64,000 bases of DNA, taken from positions 62,001 to 126,000 of the forward strand of contig NZ_BMVW01000009.1 of NCBI RefSeq assembly GCF_014650915.1, written 5' to 3'. The notes under the pieces are model-generated. The model did not search any database and was not told the DNA's origin. It saw nothing but the letters and a program-made list of their open reading frames with translations. Made by a program: the position numbers and the translations under genes. The stretch's first letter is position 1; every line of letters begins with the position of its first letter. The stretch comes from Streptomyces poonensis. Its GTDB lineage: Bacteria > Actinomycetota > Actinomycetes > Streptomycetales > Streptomycetaceae. Shown here in pieces: positions 56,501 through 64,000 of this stretch.

Positions 56501-57430
56501 CTGTCCAGCTCGGTCCAGTCCGGCATCGAGGGCGATGAGAGCCTGGTCGTCTCCGAAGCGGTCACCGTCGACGGCAAGAAGCTGAGCCGGCCCAAGAGGA
56601 TCATCGGAGCCACCAGCGCCGCCACCGCCACCACGTGCGAGGCCACCCCGTCCACACGTGGCTGCAAGGTCCTGGACTTCGTCTACGCGCCCTCGACGAC
56701 CGCCACCAGCAGTGCCCTCGGCGACATCGCCGGACAGGTGTCCGAGCTGAAGCTGTGGGCCACGGAGCCCGGCGCCACCAGCGCCACCGCCCGTACGGTC
56801 GCCCGCTACGCCTACGACGACCAGGGCCGGCTGCGGCAGACCTGGGACCCGCGCATCAGCCCGGCCCTGAAGACCGAGTACACCTATGACTCGGCCGGAC
56901 GCGTCACCTCCCTGACGCCGCCGGGGCAGCTGCCGTGGAAGTTCGACTACGGCAAGGTCACCTCGGTGGCCGGAGCCTCCGACGGCATGCTCCTGTCGGT
57001 CCAGCGCGCCACGCTCGCGGCCGGCAGCAAGGACCAGGCGACCGGCACGGCCACCACGGCCGTCGTCTACAACGTGCCGCTGACCGGCACCACGGCCCCG
57101 GTGGCCATGGGCGCGGCCGATGTGGCCAAGTGGGGCCAGACCGACGCTCCGGCTGGCGCACCCAGCGTGGTGTCCGCTGCACCCTACTGTCCTGGAGCCG
57201 TGAGAAGGTCCTCGCCGAGTGGGTCTCGGTCTACACGACCCAGTACCAGGACAAGATCACTTACCGTAAGACGTCCACCAACTTCAGGTTCAGTGAGACC
57301 TCGTGGTGGACAACGACCTACCGCAGAACCTACGTCTACAAGTCGAGAATCTACTGGGGCTATTGTCCCCGGCTGCCCGGCCCACCGGACCGGGCAGCCA
57401 CCAGTACCCATTCAGAACACACCAACTTAG
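53575..57430 (+). pseudogene. Large secreted DNRLRE/YD-repeat protein with several frameshifts
   Basis: A secreted wall-type polymorphic-toxin-like protein. A signal-peptide core LALALALAVTLLD (53649-53680, four CTGGCC units) is followed by VAQSPTEPKGAA and GPVRFRDEATGQWRHVDLDL, then by a long intact part (about 54290-57170): DNRLRE-like repeats (VFDTYVQQGETVDWSNDDEL, GWINADVTTLVQEWASAKAT), fibronectin-like domains and an RHS/YD tail (YAYDDQGRLRQTWDPR, YTYDSAGRVTSL). Frames break near 53648 (extra C), 54049, 54196 (TAG where Glu is expected) and 54211. After VVSAAPY near 57180 the YD part is cut. A short orphan segment in another frame follows (KITYRKTSTNFRFSETSW, RTYVYKSRIYWGYC). Confidence 0.8.
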
Positions 57431-57437
57431 GAGATCT

Positions 57438-57599
57438 GTGTCCAAGTCCTCCGCCGGCGTTGCACTGATGTCGGTCGGCGCTGTGGCCACCGTGATCGGC
57501 GCGCTGATGTATGTCCTTCCAGGCCCTGGCCTTCCCGTGCTCCTGCTGGGACTGGCGATCCTGATCGCGGGAGCCGCTGTGAAGTTCACCAGCCGGTGA
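57438..57599 (+). CDS. Very small hydrophobic protein next to the YD-repeat remnant
   Basis: 53 residues, GTG start at 57438 with TTAGGAGA just upstream. VALMSVGAVATVIGALMYVL and LPVLLLGLAILIAGAAV give two transmembrane segments separated by PGPG. No family recognised. It directly follows the orphan C-terminal segment of the YD-repeat gene, a position typical of an immunity or accessory gene, which is an inference from location only. Confidence 0.6.
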   Translation: MSKSSAGVALMSVGAVATVIGALMYVLPGPGLPVLLLGLAILIAGAAVKFTSR

Positions 57600-57835
57600 C
57601 CGGCCCCGTCGAGGTGTGAGAGCGCCTCCACTGAGAATGCCCGTTCCGGAAACAGCCCGGGGCGGGCATTCCACTGGTGATGGCATCTTAGGAAGATCCG
57701 AACGGCCAGTAGCGACATTGGGCCAGTGTTGGTTCCGGTTCGGTGACTCAGGTCATCTGTGCTGGTCAGCATCCCTACGTCCCGGGTCATGCCAGTTGAT
57801 TGCTTGTCTGACGAACCCTGAAGAAGATCGCACGA
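57600..57835. other. Short intergenic region before the transposase fragment
   Basis: No gene recognised. A possible 5' remnant of the transposase (helix-turn-helix part) is not visible in any frame. Confidence 0.3.
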
Positions 57836-58336
57836 ATGGGCGGCGGCATCGTCGGTGATGTGTACTCGGCGCAGAACCGGGAGGATAACCGGAAGAACTA
57901 CTCCGGTAAGAACAAATGCCACGGCCTGCTCGTGATCGCCCTCACCGACGACCGGGGCCAGCTGCTGTGGATTTCAGCAGCCCGCCCCGGGCGCACCTCG
58001 GAGATCACCGCTTGCCAGCGCGACAAGCTCACCCAGAAACTGCGGGAAACCGGGCTTGGAGTCATCTCCGACCAGGGATTCGTCGGCCTCGACAATGGCG
58101 GCCCCGACGCCGACCCGGCGGTGATCACCGGCTACAAGGCCGCCCGGAACCGGCCCCTGACGCGAGGCCAGAAGCTGTCCAACACGGCACCGGCGGCCGT
58201 CCGGGCACCCCTCGAGCACGGCTTTGCCCACCTCGAGAACTGGCGCGTCCTTGGCAAGGTGCGCATCGACCCCGCCTGGGTGACCGCCCTGTTCAGGGCC
58301 TTGCTGGTCCTCACGAACCGCGAAGTCGCCCGATGA
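57836..58336 (+). mobile_element. IS5-like DDE transposase, C-terminal fragment
   Basis: 166 residues. GDVYSAQNREDNRKNYSGKN, HGLLVIALTDDRGQLLWIS, SDQGFVGLDNGGPD (second catalytic Asp region) and LEHGFAHLENWRVLGKVRID (catalytic Glu region) match DDE transposases of the IS5/IS1647 type. The N-terminal helix-turn-helix and first Asp are missing or displaced. No terminal inverted repeats were found within 500 bases of either side. Probably a relic of an insertion that shaped this decayed segment. Confidence 0.75.
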
Positions 58337-58822
58337 CGGACGATCTTCAGGACAGTCACCTGCCAGCGACCGGCACGAGTATCCCGATGCTCACGCACAC
58401 CCGCCCGCAACTTCAGCTTGCACATCTCCCGGTGGGGCCGGATCAAACCGACCTCCGGAGCCACCCCACGACGCCTGATCTCAACGAGATATCTGCGACC
58501 GGGCCGGTTGGAGTCGCCTTGGTGGGTCCACTGAACGAACCCGACCACGGCCCCATCATCACCCCCCCGCAATGGCGAAGCCATGTTTCGCGCCTCCTTC
58601 TCCGAACTCATCCACGACGTCGCCCTCATCCACCCTGACCTGGCGGACTTCAAGCTGGCACTGCGCGCCGACTGGATAGCACGCTCGGTCTCCCCCTCCA
58701 CGCCCCCGGAATCAAACGAACATTTCAATCGGGCGCGGACATGCCATAAGGTCAGACACGTGTGCGGGGCCGCACCACCGGCCCGCATCAGCCGTGCACG
58801 AACAAGAGAAAAGGAGAGCCCT
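58337..58822. other. Region with possible relics between the transposase and a secreted-protein pseudogene
   Basis: A forward frame from 58583 reads MFRASFSELIHDVALIHPDL and ADFKLALRADWIARSVSPST, which looks like genuine protein sequence but has no recognised family and no clear start. A minus frame near 58400-58560 also looks partly coding (QGDSNRPGRRYLVEIRRRG). These may be two overlapping gene ends brought together by deletion. Confidence 0.35.
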
Positions 58823-59393
58823 GTGAAACTCACCCGACATCCGGCGTCACGGGCAAGACGCCGGTTAACCCGGCCGCTCGGTGCCCTGAGCACCTTCGGC
58901 GCATCCTTGATGCTGGTGTCCGCCACCGCCACCGCCACCCAGACGCACGTCGTGTACCAGTCCGACGAGGTGTGATCCAACACCGATTCCTCCAAGTGCC
59001 TGTACACCTACGCGGAGGTCTCCCACGGCAGCGGAGGCGGCTGGCCAAGTCCTACGGGCTGGCCTCCTCCGGCATTCCCTTCTCCCAGGCGTGCATCCTG
59101 GTCTGGAACCGGCTCCGGGCAACCTCAAGACCGGATGGCAGTACTTCTACTGGAACGGCGCCAAGTGGGGAGTGTGCCGACAGCTCATGGGCACCCAATA
59201 CCCCGACGGCACCTGGAGCGGCTACGCCAACACCACCGAGACCTCCAGGATGACACTCGCCTACGACTTCTGGGTCGCGCCTCCCTGCGGCGGCTACTAC
59301 GCCACCAAGGCCGGGTCCACCGTCTACTACGGCGGCACCTGGTGCGGAGGCAACGTTCCCATCTGGTCCGGACAGCACTTCATCGAGCCGTAG
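58823..59393 (+). pseudogene. Secreted aromatic-rich protein, interrupted by a stop and two frame changes
   Basis: GTG at 58823 follows AAAGGAGA. MKLTRHPASRARRRLTRPLG and GASLMLVSATATATQ form a signal peptide, then THVVYQSDEV runs into TGA at 58973-58975, where TGG (Trp) would continue to SNTDSSKCLYTYAEVSHGSG. Homologous-looking sequence then moves to another frame (AKSYGLASSGIPFSQACILV) and again (NLKTGWQYFYWNGAKWGVCR, MGTQYPDGTWSGYANTTETS, GGYYATKAGSTVYYGGTWCG) up to the stop at 59393. Rich in Tyr/Trp/Gly and paired Cys. No family recognised. Confidence 0.7.
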
Positions 59394-59418
59394 CCTGCAA
59401 GGACTGGAGACACCACGC

Positions 59419-59838
59419 ATGAAGAAGACCCGTGTATCCCTTGCTGCGGGAGCGGTGGCCGGGGTGCTGCCGCTGGGCGCCCTGACGGCGCACGCCTCCG
59501 CCGATGAGGCGCCCCGCCCCGCCGACAGCGGGCAGGCCGAGAAGGCCGCGGTGCCGTCGGCGCCGCCCACCCCGGAGTGGGTCAACCCCGACGGCACGGT
59601 GGACGAGTCCAAGATACCCGAAGAGCTGCCGCTGATCGGGGCGGACGGCAAGGAGGTCAAGGACGCAAACGGCAAGACCCTCATGGTCAAGACGCGCGTC
59701 GAGATCGCGCAGTCCGATCCGCCCCAGGCGTCCGTGACCGGTCCCCGGGCCGGGAAGAAACGATCCACCAGCACGGACGCAGAAGGCCGCAAGAGGGAGA
59801 CCGTCGAGGTCATGCCGTCCGTTCCGCCCGCGCACTGA
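59419..59838 (+). CDS. Small secreted protein of unknown function
   Basis: 139 residues. A signal peptide (MKKTRVSLAAGAVAGVLPLG, then ALTAHASADE with a likely cleavage after AHA) precedes a hydrophilic, Pro/Lys/Asp-rich mature part containing NPDGTVDESKIPEELPLIG and DGKEVKDANGKTLMVKTRVE. No family recognised. It starts 26 bases after the pseudogene before it and may once have formed an operon with it. Confidence 0.7.
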   Translation: MKKTRVSLAAGAVAGVLPLGALTAHASADEAPRPADSGQAEKAAVPSAPPTPEWVNPDGTVDESKIPEELPLIGADGKEVKDANGKTLMVKTRVEIAQSDPPQASVTGPRAGKKRSTSTDAEGRKRETVEVMPSVPPAH

Positions 59839-59871
59839 CCTGACGGACACGCCGGAGAAGAAGGGCGCCGT

Positions 59872-60135
59872 ATGAGCAGGCTGCTGGAAGCGGTGTGTGC
59901 GCTGACCATGGGCGTCCTCGTTGCGCTCCTTGTATGGGGTGCTAACCCTGGCGCCGTGCGGGTGGCGTGGCGGGAGGGCGAGCTGAGCGGTGTGACGGTC
60001 GTGTTCGTGGCGGCGTCTGCGCTGTGGCTGGTGCTGTGGCGCAGGCGTACCGGGCGCGGCCGGCTGGCATGGCCGCTTGTGGTGCTGCTGTGCGGTGCGG
60101 CTGTTGCGCTGGTCGTGGCGGCCATGGCCGGTTGA
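59872..60135 (+). CDS. Small three-helix membrane protein
   Basis: 87 residues with three hydrophobic segments (LLEAVCALTMGVLVALLVWG, VTVVFVAASALWLVLW, LAWPLVVLLCGAAVALVVAA) and a basic loop RRRTGRGR. ATG at 59872 with GGAGAAG upstream. No family recognised. A strong hairpin lies downstream. Confidence 0.65.
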   Translation: MSRLLEAVCALTMGVLVALLVWGANPGAVRVAWREGELSGVTVVFVAASALWLVLWRRRTGRGRLAWPLVVLLCGAAVALVVAAMAG

Positions 60136-60252
60136 CCGGCGCAAGCAGACAAGTGGGGCTTTTCGTTCTTGTGGGCGGGAAGCCCCACTGGCGTTTTCGG
60201 GCTCGGGCTGCTGCTAAGGATTTTGGCGGGAGGGGCAAGGTATCCCTGCGTC

Positions 60253-60312
60253 ACTGAACCGTTCCGGGTTCGGTACAGACCGGCCCCTCCACCGAACCCG
60301 GAACGGTTCAGT
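60253..60312. terminator. Perfect 22-base inverted repeat, probable bidirectional terminator
   Basis: The arms at 60253-60274 and 60291-60312 are exact reverse complements with a 16-base spacer. They start with ACTGAACCGTTCCGGG. The right arm includes the stop codon of the convergent permease fragment. Its length and perfection also suit a mobile-element end. Confidence 0.75.
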
Positions 60313-60739
60313 TGCGCAAGTCCCGTAGCCGGTAGCCGACGGTACCTGCGGCTGCGGTGAGCGTGGCGAGGGCCATCATCAGGAAGGCGGCGGGCCAGTT
60401 GACGGGATCGGCGGGTACGGCGGCCAGGTGCGCGAACGGGGACAGCTGGCCCAGCCATGTAGGCAATCCGGACCTTTCGGCGATGACTTTCAGCAGGAAA
60501 CCGCCTGCGGCTGGAAGCGATCCGATGGCGGCTACCGCGCCTGGTGACCAGCCCAGGGCGAGTACACCTGCGCCCAGGCAAAGGAGCACGATGGGCAGCA
60601 CGTTCCAGGCCCCGGCCAGCGCGGCGGCGAGCCCGAGGTCGGCGTCGGCGGCCAGTGTCCGGGTCCAGGTGGCGAGGCCGGCGACGGTGGTGAACACGAT
60701 GACGCCGCCGAGCGCGGCGGCGGTCTCGCCGGTGAGCAC
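60308..60739 (-). pseudogene. ABC-2 permease, C-terminal fragment
   Basis: About 143 residues with four hydrophobic helices: AAALGGVIVFTTVAGLATWT, AWNVLPIVLLCLGAGVLALG, PGAVAAIGSLPAAGGFLL and PAAFLMMALATLTAAAGTVG. The segment LPTWLGQLSPFAHLAAVPAD is the conserved C-terminal loop of multidrug/polyketide ABC-2 permeases (~540 residues normally). An in-frame TGA stands just upstream of the homologous part, so the N-terminal three quarters are missing. Confidence 0.7.
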
Positions 60740-61261
60740 TCTCGTCCGGGTGCGGTTTCAAGGTCGGAGCGCTCCTTGACGTCGGCCGGAAGCCCAATGG
60801 GGAAGTCGGCCCGACATCGATTACTCGTGGGTTGGGTGAAGCCCGTCGCGTGGCACTGCCAAGCAACACCGCGAGGGCGAAACAATGATCGAAAAGGAGC
60901 GCCGGTTCGGGTAACCGGTGATCAGCGGTTATGTTGCGCGCCGCCGGACCAGACTAGGAATCTTGTTCGCTTGGACGGTCGAGGTGGCCGGGCCCGCTGT
61001 GGCGAGCGTCATGACGGTCTTCGGGGTCCGTTGCGTACGCTGACCGCGACCCGTCCGTGAGGGGCGGCGCGAGGAGGTGCGTCCGCCCCGGAGCACCCTT
61101 CACCGACGTCTGACGCACCGTCAGAAAAGTCAGCATTCGGTCAGCATGAGTCCTGAAAAACCCGGGGAAAGCTGCTCGAACATGCGACTGGTTGTAAGGT
61201 ATGGAAACAGCCCTTGACCTGCAAAAACGCAGGCAGGGAGCCTACTTGCAGGAGTGCATCC
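60740..61261. other. Intergenic region upstream of panD with a GTCAGCAT-type repeat
   Basis: No gene recognised. It holds the left member of an inverted pair of repeats (61116-61152) and a short hairpin (CCGGTTCGGGTAACCGG at 60902-60918). Its last 60 bases must include the panD promoter. Confidence 0.4.
61116..61152 (+). repeat. GTCAGCAT-type arm repeat, left copy
   Basis: AAGTCAGCATT (61128-61138), two bases, then GTCAGCAT (61140-61147). The same double unit occurs in inverted orientation at 63536-63570. Over the 37 bases the two copies share about 28 positions. Tandem short units of this kind resemble arm-type binding sites of tyrosine integrases. Confidence 0.6.
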
Positions 61262-61687
61262 ATGCTGCGTACAATGTTCAAGTCCAAGATCCACCGCGCC
61301 ACCGTCACCCAGGCCGACCTGCACTATGTGGGATCGGTGACCATCGACGCCGATCTCCTCGACGCGGCCGACCTGCTGCCCGGTGAGCTCGTGCACATCG
61401 TCGACATCGACAACGGCGCCCGGCTGGAGACGTACGTCATCGAGGGCGAGCGGGGGTCGGGGGTCATCGGTATCAACGGGGCCGCCGCGCATCTCGTCCA
61501 CCCCGGAGACCTGGTGATCATCATCAGTTACGCCCAGGTATCCGACGCCGAGGCGCGGGCGCTGAAGCCGCGAGTCGTGCACGTGGACGCCGACAACCGC
61601 ATCGTGGCGCTGGGTGCGGACCCCTCCGAGCCGGTGCCGGGCACGGACCAGGAGCGCAGCCCGCAGGCCGTCACGGCCTCGGTCTGA
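61262..61687 (+). CDS. panD: Aspartate 1-decarboxylase
   Basis: A 141-residue pyruvoyl enzyme that makes beta-alanine for pantothenate. MLRTMFKSKIHRATVTQADL is the family N-terminus, and LHYVGSVTIDADLLDAADLL contains the G-S self-cleavage site that yields the pyruvoyl group. GAAAHLVHPGDLVIIISYAQ follows. CAGGAG precedes the ATG at 61262. The C-terminal ~15 residues extend beyond the usual ~127. Beta-alanine supply is relevant to CoA and to the phosphopantetheine of carrier proteins. Confidence 0.95.
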   Translation: MLRTMFKSKIHRATVTQADLHYVGSVTIDADLLDAADLLPGELVHIVDIDNGARLETYVIEGERGSGVIGINGAAAHLVHPGDLVIIISYAQVSDAEARALKPRVVHVDADNRIVALGADPSEPVPGTDQERSPQAVTASV

Positions 61688-61848
61688 GCTCGCCGGGGGG
61701 CGACGGCTGACGGCTGCGGCCGACGCTGCGTGCGCGGCACAGGACCGGCTGGTCGCCCACTTGTCGCGCGACGGGGTGAGTGCGGGCGCGGCGCACGGGT
61801 AACCGGGGGAAAAGTCCAGAGCCGACGTACCGCATGGCTGGAGGACCG

Positions 61849-62163
61849 ATGACCAACCCGTACCCCGACCCCGTACCGCCGGGACCGACACCAGGGCCCA
61901 CGCCGGGCCCCAAGCCGGGCCCGCCCCCCGGACGCCCGGACCCCGCTCCGGGCCCGGACCCCGTGCCGCCGAACCCGACTCCGCCGGGCCCCAGCCCGGA
62001 TCCTGTCCCACCGGGCCCGAGCCCGGACCCGGTCCCGCCCGCCCCCGACCCGGATCCGGTGCCGCCGGGCCCGGACCCCGACCCGGTGCCGCCCGGTCCG
62101 AGCCCGGATCCGATTCCGCCGGGCCCCGTTCCGCCGGGCCCGCAGCCGGGGCCGCTGACCTGA
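61849..62163 (+). CDS. Proline-rich low-complexity protein
   Basis: 104 residues, of which most are Pro, Gly, Asp, Ser in repeats of the type PGPSPDPVPP and PDPDPVPPGP. GGAGGACCG precedes the ATG at 61849; an in-frame ATG lies at 61834. No signal peptide. The DNA is itself a degenerate tandem repeat of CCGGGCCC-type units, so the frame could be a product of repeat expansion. I cannot name a function; the ribosome site argues that it is translated. Confidence 0.55.
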   Translation: MTNPYPDPVPPGPTPGPTPGPKPGPPPGRPDPAPGPDPVPPNPTPPGPSPDPVPPGPSPDPVPPAPDPDPVPPGPDPDPVPPGPSPDPIPPGPVPPGPQPGPLT

Positions 62164-62527
62164 GCGGGCGCACCGTCCCGAGTGGGGCCGGAACGCGCGC
62201 AGGGCGCACGGCGCAGGGCGCGGAGCGGCGACGAGCGGTGGCCCGGGTGCGGAAGATGCCGCAGGCGGGCCACCGGCAGGTCCGGCCACCGGCACGTCCG
62301 GGGCCACCATTCGGATTGTCCGGCCACCGTCGGGCCGGTCACTTCCGGTCGCAGCGGGGTGGGGGTCGCGACGCGCGATCGGCCGCAGCGGGGTGAGCCG
62401 CGCGCCGCGGACCGGCTGCCGGGCAGCCGGTCCGGTTCCGCGCCCCATGGCCGGCCGCAGCTGGTCAGGTACCGCCACGCCACCGGCCGGCCGGCCCGGT
62501 CAGGCATCGACCGGTCGGCCGGCCCGG
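62164..62527. other. Intergenic region with short direct repeats
   Basis: No gene recognised. CGCAGCGGGGTG occurs twice (near 62354 and 62385). The tandem duplication at 62488-62540 covers its right edge. Confidence 0.4.
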
Positions 62528-62540
62528 TCAGGCATCGACC
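62488..62540. repeat. Tandem 25-base direct repeat (28-base period) over the gnd 3' end
   Basis: A 25-base unit starting CGGCCGGCCCGGTCAGG is present at 62488-62512 and again, identical, at 62516-62540. The second copy contains the gnd stop codon. It looks like a slippage duplication. Confidence 0.8.
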
Positions 62541-63420
62541 TCCGACCGGTCCCCGCCCCAGAGCGTGTGGAACGAGCCCTCGCGGTCGACGCGCCGGTAG
62601 GTGTGCGCTCCGAAGAAGTCGCGCTGGCCCTGGATCAGGGCCGCGGGAAGCCGCTCGGCGCGCAGGGCGTCGTAGTAGGTGAGGGCCGCCGAGAAGCCGG
62701 GAGTCGGCACGCCCTGGCGGGTGGCCGTGGCCAGCACCTCGCGCCAGTCGTCCTGGGCCGCCGCGATCTCCTGGGCGAACGTCTCGTCGGACAGCAGGCT
62801 CGGCAGGTCCGGGCGGGCGTCGTACGCGGCGCGGATACGGTCAAGGAACGCCGCCCGGATGATGCAGCCGCCGCGCCAGATGGAGGCGACCGCGCCCAGG
62901 TCGATGTCCCAGCCGTACTCCTCGCTGCCCGCGGCGATCTCGTGGAAGCCCTGCGTGTACGACACGATCTTCGACGCGTACAGCGCCTGCTCCACCCGGT
63001 CCGCGAACGCGGCCGCCTCCGCCTGGCCCAGCGCGGTGGGCTTCGGGCCGGCGAGGGAGCGCGACGCCTCGCGCAGTGCCGCGTGCCCCGACAGGGAGCG
63101 AGCGAACACCGCCTCCGCGATGCCGGACACCGGCGCGCCCAGGTCGAGCGCGATCTGCACCGTCCAGCGGCCCGTGCCCTTCTGCTCGGCCCGGTCCTGC
63201 ACCACGTCCACGAACGGCCCGCCGGTCGCCGCGTCCACGTGGGCGAGGACCTCCGCCGTGATCTCGATCAGGTAGGAGTCGAGGCGGCCGGTGTTCCAGG
63301 TGCGGAAGATCTCCGCGATCTGTGCGGGGGAGTAGCCCGCGACGTCGCGCAGCAGCTGGTACGCCTCGCCGATCGGCTGCATGTCGGCGTATTCGATGCC
63401 GTTGTGCACCATCTTCCCGG
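62528..63420 (-). pseudogene. gnd: 6-phosphogluconate dehydrogenase, 5'-truncated
   Basis: About 297 residues of a usual ~480. The remaining part starts KMVHNGIEYADMQPIGEAYQ, the substrate-binding motif of Gnd, followed by LIEITAEVL, the all-helical C-terminal domain (DLGAVASIWRGGCIIRAAFL) and TYRRVDREGSFHTLWGG. The NADP-binding N-terminal domain is missing. Homology ends abruptly near 63420, next to the sequence CCCGGGTACTTTC. The remnant cannot catalyse oxidation. Whether another intact gnd exists cannot be seen here. Confidence 0.88.
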
Positions 63421-64000
63421 GTACTTTCGGGGAAGGCTAACAGATGTGCTTGTGACCTACATTTTGGCTGGTCAGCTGCGGTTAACGCCATGCTTGATCT
63501 TGACGGTTCGTGGCGGTCGCAGGCGGGCCCTGACGGTGCTGATGCTGACTTAATGCTGACTTCCATGACGGAGTGTCAGATGCGCTGCTGGTGCCTCGGG
63601 CACCTGCGCGGCGTGGCCCTGCCGGAGCCAGCAACCGTCGCCTGGCACGCCGTCTCGCAGGCGGGCGACCTTTGTCGGTAGGCGCCTCCGCATCGTCGAA
63701 GTGGTCCCGCCGGTGCCCTCGCCGTCGTGGTGGCCGCACGGGTCATCGCCGCAGAGAACGCGCCGGTCGATCCGCAGGCGAAGGTCCATGAGGCGGAGAA
63801 TGCAGTCGACGAAAAGCGATACGCACCCTCGACGCGGACGACTTCCTGACCACCGGTGGCGCGGACGTGGTGATCAAGTCCTCGGGTAATCACCGGGGCC
63901 TCGTGTTCGACGTCAGAGGCGACGCCGGAGGCGGCCCGGTGGGCCATCTGATAGTGGTGACCAGCCCGTGCCGATCGCGCATGCCATCGCCAGGAAACTC
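63421..64000. other. Right-hand element end and a degraded reading frame
   Basis: The 580 bases contain the right copy of the GTCAGCAT-type repeat and then a forward frame at 63709-63846 (ALAVVVAARVIAAENAPVDP, then KVHEAENAVDEKRY) that stops, while plausible continuation is in a second frame (TLDADDFLTTGGADVVIKSS, then GDAGGGPVGHLIVVTSP) from about 63827 to the window edge. It may be one small membrane-anchored protein gene with a frameshift. No family recognised. Confidence 0.45.
63536..63570 (-). repeat. GTCAGCAT-type arm repeat, right (inverted) copy
   Basis: Read on the minus strand: AAGTCAGCATT, two bases, GTCAGCAT. It is the inverted partner of the left copy 2.4 kb away. Together they bracket panD, the proline-rich gene and the truncated gnd. 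Confidence 0.6.

Noticed and set aside
58973..58975. TGA read as selenocysteine
   Set aside because: The position fits Trp (TGG), no SECIS-like structure was seen, and two more frame changes follow.

Overview
The window reads as chromosome from a high-G+C actinomycete, almost certainly a Streptomyces. Coding bias is strong G/C at third positions, start codons include GTG and TTG, ribosome sites are GGAGG-type, and the families present (DUF6153, DUF1876, CBS-BON proteins, two-domain universal stress proteins, DNRLRE/YD-repeat proteins) are typical of streptomycetes. No rRNA, tRNA or CRISPR array was seen.

Region 1 (about 1-10 kb) holds the tail of a TrkA-C protein, a P2-type cation ATPase, a P1B-5 metal ATPase carrying a C-terminal hemerythrin domain, a HAD/beta-phosphoglucomutase-like hydrolase and a CBS-BON protein. 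Region 2 (10.4-15.7 kb) is a copper module: DUF6153 and DUF305 proteins, CsoR, a CopA with an N-terminal cupredoxin and a C-terminal YHS domain, a SHOCT protein and a DUF2933 protein. Region 3 (16-21.7 kb) is one translationally coupled operon: acetate-CoA ligase, pyruvate-dehydrogenase-type E1 alpha, E1 beta, E2 with two subunit-binding domains, and a stand-alone acyl carrier protein.

Region 4 (21.7-37.3 kb) resembles a DosR/OsdR hypoxia regulon: a group-3b-type NiFe hydrogenase locus, hyp maturation genes, three universal stress proteins, two more CBS-BON proteins, a flavodoxin-like protein, a GNAT-acyl-CoA synthetase fusion and a ppdK remnant. The hydrogenase locus is broken. The small subunit runs out of frame into the C-terminal part of HypD, so the large subunit is missing. 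HypE carries two frameshifts. HypF lacks its central domains. One universal stress protein is shifted by a 5-bp duplication. GGGNC-N4-GNCCC palindromes, the geometry of a DosR box, sit upstream of several of these units.

Region 5 (37.3-46.9 kb) has a PucR-type regulator, a truncated YqiJ-like membrane protein, a flotillin/YqiK, a 1628-residue AAA+ ATPase and a small membrane protein. Region 6 (47-53 kb) has a sodium:alanine symporter, an ABC-2 permease with a truncated ATPase and a truncated divergent regulator, and a TrkH/TrkA potassium pair. Region 7 (53-64 kb) is accessory and decayed: a multiply frameshifted DNRLRE/YD-repeat secreted protein, an IS5-like transposase fragment, a broken secreted protein, an ABC permease fragment, then panD, a proline-rich protein and a 5'-truncated gnd. 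The last block is flanked by inverted copies of a GTCAGCAT-type repeat that look like integrase arm sites.

Taken together, regions 1-4 suggest a redox, metal and hypoxia survival island (potassium, Ni/Fe and Cu transport, acetate/pyruvate handling, stress proteins) whose hydrogenase has been lost by deletion. The deletion and frameshift calls come from reading the sequence alone and should be confirmed against raw reads.
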